From Plectrocnemia conspersa (Eukaryota; Arthropoda; Insecta; Trichoptera; Polycentropodidae), in NCBI GenBank assembly GCA_009617715.1, contig VTFK01000048.1:310001-374000 (forward strand): 64,000 bases of DNA, given 5' to 3'. Below are positions 1 to 10,025 of this stretch, one piece after another. How positions within the stretch are numbered: the first letter of the stretch is position 1; each line of letters starts with the position of its first letter. Made by a program: the position numbers and the translations under genes. The notes under the pieces were generated by a model that was not told the DNA's origin, did no database searches, and saw only the letters and a list, made by a program, of their open reading frames with translations.

Positions 1-3000
1 AGCTGATATTCTGTAAGTATAGTTACCGATTTACCACCACCTCAGATATTCCTATTGTATCTAGTATAAAACATCAAAAGTTCCCAATCTTTTTGAAATT
101 GTTCTAAATATTCATTTTTAATTTAGATCCAATCATAATATCGATAATTCAGAGATAGAGGATTTTGGAATGTCTCTACACTTATTAACATCTTTATCGA
201 CATTCAATTACAACAACAAGAGATTCAACAACCATTCGGAAATATTCAATATTTTGAAAACGTATAATTACACATTGGACAAATTACTCAAAGAAGTAAT
301 AGTCGCTTGAATTAAACATATGTATATAATTTTGAATACTGTTCTACTAAAGACACATTATTGAAGTGCAGGTTCACCAGGGATGTGAGGAACTCCTCCA
401 AATGTGCAGTTTTTAAATCTATGGTCGTAAACTGCAGTGAAAATTTTGATATGATCAAATCGATGGATGGATTTTGCTGTTCTTTCAATTATCAAGGACA
501 CGGAAGAGTTGTAAAGTAAATAATTTATCTAATATTACAATAGCATTATCATTCTGTTTGTTATATATTAATTTACTTTATTTTAGTATTGACGATTCTC
601 AAATTAAACGAACATTTGGAAGTGGAATGTATTTATATTATTAATCATATTTATTTTAATAGTGCAAGTTCTTATTGTAATACCATCAAATTATAGTTTT
701 AATGGAGTAATTACAGTTTTGAACATTGATCCTGAAGATTATATGTCACCAATTAAACCAATTTATGGGGCATCGGTGAGAATTATTTTTATCGTTTTTA
801 TAATCATTCTTCTTTCTTTACATCATTTTGCGTTTCTGAATTAAAATTTTATTTTTTATTTGTATTGACGTCCAACTTTCTTGACACCATATGGTTTAAG
901 CCCTTCCGTTAGTAGTAGACTTATATGTAGTATATTTAAAATAAAATAAACCAGCATGATAGATAAAGGGTAATAGATAATATGTTGATGACAAACACCT
1001 GAAATACTTTGGTTCGAATTTCATATCAGCAATGACTTGTGTGCTCCAAATAAAGTTTTAAAGAATAAAAATCGATTGAACACAGTCTGCAGGAATGTAG
1101 TAGATGTAAATGCAGATCATTCTTAAACGTAATCGGCTGTAAATAAGTTTTTTGAAAAGCAGATATAAAAGGCTGAGTTTCAGTACATCGAATCGTCATT
1201 CGCAACTTATTTGAGACCATATCTTACGACTGGTTGGTCGGTGAATGGAGTAATCTCTGCTTATCGTCAACAGCTCACATTTCTCTCCAAGAGAGCATTC
1301 TTCTCCAGCATCATGTATCAAATGCCACTATCCTTAGTCTCTAGAGCAGGCCTTGGCAATCTTTTTTTACTGCGGGTCAAAATAATTAAAATGTGACTAT
1401 TAAAAAGATTATTCGGGTCAGTAAATATTTTTGGTCCTAACAACTATATATGTGGTCTAGTCGTGACATCGTAACATGCTAAAAAAATGATATTTGCAGA
1501 ACTGAAATGGGTCACTTCAAATCATCAAACGGGTCATTTGGTGACCCACAGGTCATAGGTTGCCGAGCCCTGCTCTAGAGCTTATAATTGAGGAATATTG
1601 AGAAAAACCAAGTTTAAGTGGATGCATCTTGGTTTTTCGCGATTTGTTTTAATTATGCCAAATTTTAACCTTCGACTCAATTCACATTGCTCATGATTCT
1701 TTTAGTTTACATTCACAAGAACCCTTGATTAATCAGTTTTGATCCACAAAGTTACAGTTAACACTAGGTTTATGGGTGTAAACTCGTCAATTTTATGGAT
1801 GTCATTAAAAATAAGTATATAGTGACCATATTTTCCAAAATAAGAAATTCCGAAAATAAAAATCGTGTTGATATGTTTGCATTGTTCATATATAAAAAGT
1901 CGTAAAAAACCCAGAAATAATACTGTCTAATTCAAATTAAATCAGAAACCCATCAATTTGATGGGTTTCGTAAAGCTAGTGTTAATTTACTTCTCTTTCC
2001 ATTCGTTGAATATTTTTTTTTAATTATTTATTTATAATCTGTATAATAATACATAAATATGTAACAATAATTTTACTTATTTTTACATATGTGTATATAC
2101 ATTGAATAATTAACGATAAAAAAATATACTTTTTTTATGAAAATAATTATTTAATAAATTTTAGGTCATGATAGCTGATCCTACAGATTTTCCGGACGTA
2201 TCAATTCAATACACAACTGTTCATCTGAATGAAGTCACTCATATTGAAGTTAAGCCGAGCTACATTGGCAGTTCTCCGTCTTTTATTCACGTTCCATATA
2301 AAAAGAGGCAGTGCAAATTTGCTGAAGAGGTTTTCTATGACGGATCTAATTATTGTTTTCAGGAATGCATTCTTGATTGTAAAATGGACTTTATATACAA
2401 AAGTTGCAACTGTGTATTATATATACACCCAAATAAAGGTATAGTAGCAAAGATATATTAAAAAGTTTCTGGTATTATATAGTAATTACAGTCTTGAAAC
2501 TATAATCCTCTTCAAAGTACTGCTCATTTGACTTAATGCAACAATTATAATTATCTTACCGGTGATTTCCTTAGATCAGTAACATGCCTCCATTTAAGTT
2601 TCTGCTTCATTAGTTGCAATAATAAGTTTCATTGAGTGTACTTTAAAAAGAATAAGTTTCATAAAATAATTCTCCTTGTACTATGAGTAATAATTTATAT
2701 TTCTTTTGCCGTTAGCTAATAGACGGATCTGCTTATTAAGTGATATGGATTGCATCATAAAACATAAAGGTTTTTATTTTGAATTAAAACATAATATACG
2801 TATATAATATAAGCTTATTTATATATTTTTAAGGATATTTCAACAGCATATCATTTCCAAAAGATGTAAATTCAAGTTATGGAATCAATTGCGATTGCGT
2901 TGCCGAATGTGTTGGAACAACTTATAATATCAATGTTATGCAAAGAAGTGTTTCTAGCATGTCTTACCTAAAGCAGTTAGGGTACATATACTTTTATTTT

Positions 3001-4243
3001 TTAATTTAGGATGAGTCAAGAAAGACTTTTAAAATAATATTTGGATACAAATTTATAATATAATATATTTAAATAAAATTACATGGGTGATTATAGTCTA
3101 ATCCACGATCATCCACGAGCATTGTTAAGTGTATTTATAAATTCTAGAATATGTGACATTAAATATGTTTTTTTTTAAAGGAACATATTTTCTTTGGTGA
3201 ACAAAAGTATTATTTGTAACTATTTTTTTAGTAACTATTTCTTATCACAAAAATACATGCCCCCTGTATATAAAAGATGTCTACCTATATTGGAATGATG
3301 CGATTGGTAAATTAAATAACTAAAATATTTATGAACAGTGGCTTTTAAATCATCGGCTTGTGAGTAAGGATAACATTGTGAACAACTAAGTATATTGAAT
3401 AGCACTCATCCAATTATTTAATAGCTAAACTTCATATTGAATCATATTTATAAAAGTAATGTCGAAATTTTTTAAATCACAACTAAGACTCAATTCCATA
3501 ATTTTGTGTTGACCAAATTAGTGATAATTAGTTTAGTTCATCACTGAAAAACTGTTAAACCACCAAAATATGGACAAATAATCTTGAATTAATTTTTTTT
3601 AAATTCTTTGAAACGAGGAAATCACAGTAATCATATCAAGTGACTTAGACAAATCAATTTACAAGATAAAGATAAAGCTAGTCCACAAAATTGGTAGTCC
3701 TATTATGCCATTGATCAAGTCTGGCACATTTATATTTATTTAATTAAAAAAAAACTATCAATTCATAGCGATTTACTTTAAATGGCTTTAATTCCCATTT
3801 CGCCTTGTATTCGCCCTGACAATAATGTGATAATGATATGATCAGTATTGTCTTCAAAGATGAGCGCTTCTTTTGTGCTCAATTGTATGTCAAAATGTCA
3901 CAAGTAGAGAATTCAAACGCTTATATGTGCTGACATAAAAACTTGTTCTATGATAAATTATTAAAGAACTGCGAACAGAATGCTAGTTAGTTATCGATGA
4001 ATAGATTAATTGAGTTTCTATATATCTTCAGATTTTCGACATGACTTACGTATAGTATATGATGTATTATATTTGTAATTAATTGTTATTATATTTTCAG
4101 CTTCTTACGGAGGAGTATATAGCTTATGTATCGGAGGATCTGTAATAAGTATTTTTCAACTGTTGTTCGAGTTATCTTTAGCAATATATAGACACATAAC
4201 TAAGATGAGAAAGAAAACTTTATTTTTACCATTTGTACATTAG
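1..4243 (+). pseudogene. ppk-A: pickpocket-type DEG/ENaC channel gene, 5' end outside window, frame broken
   Basis: Family: two-pass subunit of a trimeric sodium channel in the plasma membrane. Exons read by alignment to ppk-B and ppk-C: <1-12, 127-295, 372-515, 587-628, 697-775, 2165-2438, a doubtful 2492-2561, 2834-2981, 3181-3306, 4101-4243 (stop TAG). All have AG/GT borders and the phases of the paralogues. Visible motifs are the IEDFG block (exon 127), C-x6-C-x8-C then GFCCSFNY (exon 372), CxxECxxDCK (exon 2165), CDCxxEC (exon 2834) and the pore exon with SYGG...CIGGS. Problems: exon 372-515 has one base too many in the T5 run near 410-414; the cysteine-rich mini-exon 2492-2561 has an in-frame TAA at 2503 and a shift near 2536; exon 3181-3306 is one base out of phase. 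The usual LSxxE after the selectivity filter reads ISIFQ. It could be a young pseudogene or a gene with assembly indels. Confidence 0.8.
1347..1572. mobile_element. hAT-type MITE, 226 bp, with intact 8-bp target duplication
   Basis: The element starts CAGGCCTTGGCAATC and ends GGTTGCCGAGCCCTG. These are 15-bp imperfect terminal inverted repeats (11 of 15 match). It is flanked on both sides by the same 8 bp, CTCTAGAG (1339-1346 and 1573-1580), the duplication length typical of hAT transposons. It has no coding capacity, so it is a non-autonomous element. It lies inside the intron 776-2164 of ppk-A. Confidence 0.85.
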
Positions 4244-4294
4244 TATTGTGAATACAATTTTTAAATGTTACATAGACAAGTTGTGTTATAGTAC

Positions 4295-4300
4295 AATAAA
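4295..4300 (+). terminator. polyadenylation signal AATAAA of ppk-A
   Basis: A canonical AATAAA lies 52 bases after the ppk-A stop codon. It also lies about 100 bases before the stop codon of the convergent minus-strand gene, so the two genes are tail to tail. Confidence 0.5.
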
Positions 4301-4401
4301 TTGATTGCTTTGCAACTTTTTACATTAACATTGCAAAATAAAAATATAATCAATGTTACAATACAATATTTATATTGCAAATATTCTCTATAATAATCAA
4401 T

Positions 4402-5364
4402 TTACAACAGATTAATACCTTTGCAACTATAAACATTTTCTTTGAAGCAGAATTTTCGAAAACTCTCATACATTACAGTTCTCGGATCTGCTAAATCAAC
4501 TCTCGACTGTAACAAAGATATAACAGTGCCCAAAAATGCATGGCATGAGAAATCTGTAGAGAAATAATATCCCTGTCTGTCTGTGTTTATAACGCCAGCT
4601 ACTTCAGGCAATGAGAGATTTTTCACATACTCTAACAGGTCATGGTTAACATTAAATTCTATAAATTCTTTCAAATCTTTACTTGAGTTCAAAATTAATT
4701 TATTAGTGTTGTCCAAGCTTGGCCAAGTTTTTGTCTCTTTAGTCTCATCTGAAATGTTAAAAATCATTATTAGTTTAATATGATAGATTTAATGAACAAG
4801 CATATTTTGTAAACTTACGTGTGTTTTCCTCTGGGATCATGTAATAATGGTAATTTGCAAATAACAGTGAAAATGGCATTGCGATTCCTCCATTCTCCCA
4901 AATAGTCAAAACCCTTAAAATAAATGGAAGCATTTCCGGAGCTATAGCTCTCCAGTGCTTTTGCATCGGACCGCCTTTGAAAAAATTGCTTAAAGTAGAA
5001 CCAACAATTTTGACATTATTGCAAGTCTCCAGTTTTATTTGAAAATCTAATATTGTTGCTTGCTCATTTTGATACTCTATTCTGTGGTTATGCAGGATTA
5101 GGATATTTAGTATGGTGTTGGGATGCTCTTTTTCGAATTTTTTATATATCTTTTCGTGTTTATTGGGATCAAGAGATTCATTTTCTTTGAGAATGATGTG
5201 TGTATATACATTGTTATTTAAGTTATTCGTTTGGAGTTTGCAATGTGTCGAAGTGGCAATGGGTTTGACATTTCTGCTGACTTTTTCAATTCCTCCTAGA
5301 GACATAAAAATAATCCCGATTGCGCCACATATCAGAACTAACGCTATAATCATGCGTTTAAAAT
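4402..5364 (-). CDS. alpha-1,4-galactosyltransferase-like (A4GALT/Gb3-synthase family) type II membrane protein lacking the DXD motif
   Basis: Two coding exons, 5364..4819 and 4748..4402, joined by a 70-bp GT-AG intron in phase 1; stop at 4402-4404. The first ATG is at 5353-5351, giving 293 residues. TTTCAG precedes position 5364, so an upstream untranslated exon is likely. Residues 1-20 form one hydrophobic signal anchor, as expected for a Golgi glycosyltransferase. The region NVKIVG...FFKGGPMQKHW...APEMLPFILRVLTIWENGGI matches the family pattern NV..LxxxFxGTPLxxW...SDxLRxLxLWKYGGIYLDLD. Where the family has YLDxD, this protein reads AMPFS, so the metal and sugar-nucleotide binding aspartates are gone. 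The C-terminal half (CHAFLGTVISLL and beyond) fits the Gb3-synthase domain less clearly. It is either a divergent pseudoenzyme or a family branch with altered chemistry. It lies convergent to ppk-A. Confidence 0.6.
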
Positions 5365-5767
5365 CTGAAACAAGTAACAATATATTGTGTAATTGCTCGT
5401 ATTATGTTAAAGATCATGTACGCAGCGGTGTACTGTCAACATTAACCAATAATAAACTGGATTTTATCTTAATTAAACCCCTACTTTTAACATAAATATT
5501 AAATTACGATCGTATCGTTTATTTAACAGCAAAATTGCGAATTTTAATTGAAATGGGCATTTAGAAAAGATTTAACGCTGGTAATTTATTCTGATAAAAT
5601 ATTATATTAGCTGCGCTGCGTCGCGACGAAAAGGTTGATGTTAAAATAACATATCCTTGTCTTGGTCCATGTTTGATTTACTAAACAAGGATGCCCAGGA
5701 TCTTTTCCATATTCAAGTTTCTCTAGAGTCATTGGAGAAGAAGGGGGGCAGGTGAGACACTTGCCCC

Positions 5768-5808
5768 CTTGAATTTGGTCAGAAAAATCTTTTCTGACCA
5801 AATTCAAG
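5768..5808. repeat. perfect 19-bp inverted repeat, 3-nt loop
   Basis: The arms 5768-5786 and 5790-5808 are exact reverse complements (CTTGAATTTGGTCAGAAAA). Immediately upstream, at about 5736-5770, lies a second, imperfect foldback (AAGGGGGGCAGGTG against CACTTGCCCCCTT). The two hairpins together may be a remnant of a foldback element. No gene is nearby. Confidence 0.8.
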
Positions 5809-6450
5809 TCATTTAATGAAATACTATGAATTTAATGAAATCTTAATATTAACAAAAAAGTCCATGACTGGCCAACTTTTCTTGAATCTATGCCAAAAAT
5901 ATTTTTTGAAATAAATAATTCAGTGAAATCATATCGGAATACATTTTCACCAGTAGATATATATTTTTAATAGTGAAATCTGCAAGGTTTAAGTAAATTT
6001 ATATGATTTCAACTTTTCTATATGCAGTAATATAAGATGACTATACATTCTCCTTTGAGTAGGATTGTCCTCAAAATTTTTGTCCTCCTTTTGTTCTTAT
6101 TTATCCTCCTTGAACAAAAATGACCGGAGTGATCCTTTTTTATTTTTTAGTTCCCGCAGTATTTCTAAACGAACAAAAATTTCTGAGATGACATTTTATT
6201 TATTTTAGTGTCGTTTGATATTTTTAAAATCTGGTCCTCTCAAGTAATATATACATTTACATATGTACTTATAATTATTTATTTAGATGGGGAGTACAAG
6301 TGTTACAGTAAATGTGTATTTTTCAGTGAATTTATATAAATACTGCAAATACATTTTCACCAGAAGATGAAACTCAATTTGCCAGTTGTGAAACGTACGT
6401 TTGCTGTTCAAACCCAAACCTAACCTACACGAATTATCCAAACTCAACCT

Positions 6451-6500
6451 GACCCAATGAAAGTTCTAAAACTAATTAGTTTCAGAACTTTCATTAGGTC
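6451..6500. repeat. 50-bp near-perfect palindrome
   Basis: Arms 6451-6475 and 6476-6500 are reverse complements with only two mismatches and no loop. The surrounding intergenic DNA (5.8-7.2 kb) shows nothing else I can support. Confidence 0.75.
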
Positions 6501-7299
6501 AAATTCAAAATACAAATTAAGCCAACTCATCTCTCAGGGGAAAATAAACGGAAGATGAAGTACAGACAAATGCTATTATTATTACTCCATTTACATTACA
6601 GACACTTGGGTTATACAAGAATAAATGTTACCACTATGATACTCGTAGAAGGTAATTGGAAAACCACTACGTAGTAATCCATTTCTTAGTGTTAAGCTCA
6701 CTATGTAGCTTCTATTGATCATATATTTTTTCTATAGTATCAACGGTCTGTGATATACCTATCAATATTGTTTATATCTTTTAAGTGTAAAAGATTATTT
6801 CAAAGTATATGTCCGAGTATACGCGTTGCAAAAATGATGCTGACATTACGTGTCTAATAATGATATGACGCACACTAAGGCACGACACGATAAAATGCAC
6901 ATCGACGTTCTTTGTAGTCGTGATATTTTGATGATTATACATGTTTTAATTATGTTAGTGTCTAGTCAGCTAATCCAGTGCGTGCCGCATTTCTTCTAAT
7001 ATGGCCTAATTATTATAAATGAGCTAATTTACCTAGTTTCTTATTCGTATCACGCTGTAACCGCTCCTCATCTGCATATCTCGCTCTGAAGAAATTCATT
7101 TCTACTTTCGCTTGTCCTTTTATATTTCAATCTTGGTTCGAGATGAAGAGCTCTTCAACCCTGAGGTAGGCCGATGATTTGGTCTAAAATTTATGGATAT
7201 TGCAATTAATTAGATGAATTATTGAGTAAAAAATACACGTGTTTTGAATATGCATTTATAAAATACAAAGTGTTTTACTCACAAATTATTGTAATTGCG

Positions 7300-7860
7300 A
7301 CAAGGTTTCCAATATGTCAGACGGCTCGTTGCGCTATTCTCCTCCGACGTCTGCGCCGGCTACCAAAAGACTGACGGCTAAAATGCGGCGAGGGCCTTTT
7401 ATATCTGTTGGCGGCGGATTGGCGTCAAAACAAACTGCAGCGACGCTATGTATGCGCAGGCACAATTCGTTCACAAAGTTTCATATTTCAAGAATATTAT
7501 TCATTAAAATACGATAATAGTTTCGTGGGAATTATATTTGTATTTTGTTCGCCTGGCACAACAGCCTGGTCGGTAGTGGAATTTTATCGGCTGTCTTTAC
7601 CTTGTGACGTCATCAATAAAAGTATACCAAACGGTTAGTGGCGCTTCGTTCTCATTACTACCACGTTCCCTAAAGTGGTGACCGACAAATACTGTGACTT
7701 CCCATCTCCATCGATAAATCCACATGATGATGTATCGAAACTGCCTTTTTCAACAACGTGACTAGATTACATCGCGTCTGGGATGATCAAGGCATCACTA
7801 CATCACACCACAGCGCAGCACTCCCACCGGCACCTGACACATAGTGAGTTCGAATCTTGA
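7300..7860 (+). mobile_element. possible Gypsy-type LTR retrotransposon relic (LTR end plus leader)
   Basis: The block is clearly less AT-rich than its surroundings. It has a TATA-like TTTTATAT near 7397, a CAATAAAAG near 7613, and then ACGTTCCCTAAAGTGGTGACCGAC near 7663. That last string resembles the leader that follows the LTR in many insect Gypsy-type elements (...TTCCTGGAAGTGGTGACCCCGAC). I see no second LTR, no gag or pol, and no target duplication. The open frame starting at 7314 inside it is probably accidental. Confidence 0.3.
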
Positions 7861-8430
7861 AAATCCATTTACTGTTTTTTTCCATTGTATTGCTTTGGCG
7901 TGAGCTCAGCTAGATACAAGTTCACGCATAACTTTATTATATTCTAAGCTGGAAGCTTAGAGAAAAATTCCATTAGTTCTAAACGAAAGAAGTCCAAGTA
8001 AAAAAAATTGTATGGCAGTGTTGCAGCGTATAAACGTTCAGAGAAAGGGGAGGAGATCAGCATTTTTACTTTCAATAGACTCATTGCACAATTCGGATAC
8101 TTGGGACGAAGAGGTGATCTCTGTGTTATTCTTTCAAATATTAAAATTGACTTTCTAGCCTTTTGTTATGGATTGCATAAATTCGACAGAATGAAATTTT
8201 AAGCTCCATTTATTTTGGTGGGCGAGCCTTACGCTCAATTTATTTCGTTATTTTTGCTATACATAGCTGGTATTATATTTGCCTAAGCATGCCTTAGTCA
8301 TAGTTAAGGCTAAAACGCCGCTTCTTTTCAAATTTAAGGAAAAAAAAAATAATTAACAGCTGACAAATTAAATTTATCACAATGCTTTTGTTTATTCTAT
8401 CACTGAGGGACTATTTATTAATTATGGCCA

Positions 8431-8915
8431 GAGAGTGTTACTACATGATTCATTGCTTAAACCACTGCCGTTACCGGTAATAGGGCCCTACGAGTCCAAC
8501 CCCTATGGGTGGCATCCAGCTTTTTAGGGCTAGATGAGCGGGAACCACCCCCCGTAGTACTACGTTATTTGTTAGAGTCTCAGTAGTGTTTCTCCCGAGT
8601 GTTATTGGGAAACGCTCTCCTGATCACCTGCAAACTGCCGCTTAGCTTTTGCATAGCATTAGCTTTGCATGCTTCTGCATTTCTATGCTTCATCCTTGAA
8701 CATCACTTTCGTGATTCCTCAGTTCCAGTTACGACTCCCGGTTTGAAATGCAGTGCTTTGCTCGTCATTGGTAGTCCAAAGGACGCTACCTCGGTTGGGT
8801 GTTCACAAAGTTTACTTCCTCTTAAGAGCCTGAGGGTTTTCAAGCTTAAAAGAGGTCCCTCACTCTCCCACACTGTTACGGCGAACTCCAGCGTGTGGTC
8901 GACTGGCGCCGATTC
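8431..8915 (-). mobile_element. 5'-truncated R1-clade non-LTR retrotransposon 3' end, copy 1
   Basis: Flanked by a perfect 10-bp duplication, ATTATGGCCA (8421-8430 and 8916-8925). Read on the minus strand, the first part encodes VDHTLEF..VWESE and then VASFGLPMTSKA. This resembles the R1-type ORF2 tail (DTxxHTLExCPAW... and VASFCExVMxxKEAAE). About 270 bases of 3' untranslated sequence follow. A second copy with the same ends is at 29335-29870. The family assignment is from motif memory; the repeat and the target duplications are seen directly. Confidence 0.55.
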
Positions 8916-9249
8916 ATTATGGCCATAATTAGGCGGCACCCTGGTAACACTGACGTAACGGCGGCATGGTGAACCTCCACCGGAAGACAACGACCGGCAG
9001 GGCTTCGTCCGCCGATCTCTCGCATCATGTAATTTCCTAAATAAAAGTTATTCAATTATAAACTTACTTTAATAAATACTACCACAGTAGCTAAATCTGT
9101 GTCTAAAAACCACCCGCCATCATCCATCCGCCAAATTACACAAATAAGAATAAAAAATCATTTATTGTTAATATAAAATTGCATAAATATGTATTTTTCT
9201 TTAGTTTGCGTGAGATATACATAATGCCGCATTGGAAAATTCTTCCTTC

Positions 9250-9281
9250 GGTATTCGATCTAAATTTTCAGATCGAATACC
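9250..9281. repeat. 12-bp perfect inverted repeat, 8-nt loop
   Basis: GGTATTCGATCT (9250-9261) pairs with AGATCGAATACC (9270-9281). The function is unknown. Confidence 0.6.
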
Positions 9282-9471
9282 TAAATTTACTGGTACTAAT
9301 TTATTTTTGACGTTGAATATTTTCTCTCATATCTTATATTTTTTAAACGTAAAAAAATCAATAAAGTCAACAATAATTTGCAAACAAACTTTAACACAAA
9401 AGGAGCCGCGTCAAAAAGCTACAATCTGTCCCTTTGAATAATAATGTTTATTGTGAAAGTACTACATAGAA

Positions 9472-9528
9472 AGTGGGTGCTTTGGAACACAATATTCCGG
9501 TGGAATATTGTGTTCCAAAGCACCCACT
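9472..9528. repeat. perfect 27-bp inverted repeat, 3-nt loop
   Basis: Arms 9472-9498 and 9502-9528 are exact reverse complements; the left arm begins AGTGGGTGCTTTGGAACAC. It ends exactly where the minus-strand open frame 9528-10025 terminates. It could form a stable hairpin or cruciform. Confidence 0.85.
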
Positions 9529-10025
9529 CAAAGAGAACGGGCTCCGGGAATTTGTCCCCTCTTCCTCCCTCTTGGCAGGCTAGATGGTTTGTAAATATTT
9601 TTCACACCCAACGGCGATTTCTTCAGAACCGTCAAAATTGATGTTCCAGTCCGTCCCGTTTTGAGTTTACGAATTTCCAAAATTTTTTTCCAGGACGACT
9701 TTTCACAATCCATAATATAGTTCTGATGGCAATCGAAAATCATGACCTTTGTAATCGATTTTAGAGTACGAAATTTTTCGTAGACATGAGAGTTACGCGT
9801 TCTTTTAATGTAAAACATATTCTTATGTATAGCATTTTTTTTATAAAAACGGCAATAACCTCTTTCGAGAACCATATTGGATAAATTATGTTGGTCGTTA
9901 GATATTTTCTGGGTAAATTTTTTCTCATAAAAAAACATCGAGAGCAGAACCAACATTATCTGTCTGATACAATCGTTCCCAATTTCAATTTCACCGTTTG
10001 TGATAGATTTAATGCACCCATGCAC
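9528..10025 (-). CDS. unrecognised 165-codon open reading frame, possibly part of an old mobile element
   Basis: One uninterrupted minus-strand frame of 165 codons, among the longest single open stretches in the window. The predicted product is basic (many Lys/Arg) with no hydrophobic segment and an Arg/Gly/Pro-rich end (RGRKRGQIPGARSL). I recognise no domain. The stop codon abuts a 27-bp perfect hairpin, and the neighbourhood is repeat-rich. I see no splice-linked neighbours and no clear promoter. It may be a chance frame or the remnant of a transposon protein. Confidence 0.2.
   Translation of the reverse strand: MHGCIKSITNGEIEIGNDCIRQIMLVLLSMFFYEKKFTQKISNDQHNLSNMVLERGYCRFYKKNAIHKNMFYIKRTRNSHVYEKFRTLKSITKVMIFDCHQNYIMDCEKSSWKKILEIRKLKTGRTGTSILTVLKKSPLGVKNIYKPSSLPRGRKRGQIPGARSL

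Noticed and set aside
960..1025. tRNA-like B box (GGTTCGAATTTC)
   Set aside because: The T stem does not pair and there is no A box or acceptor stem.
7314..7517. 67-codon plus-strand frame (MSDGSLRYSPP...) as a gene
   Set aside because: It lies in what looks like an LTR or transposon block, has no splice partners and no recognisable domain; probably accidental.
8703..8990. 95-codon minus-strand frame as a cellular gene
   Set aside because: It overlaps the repeated R1-type fragment and crosses the target duplication into unrelated sequence.
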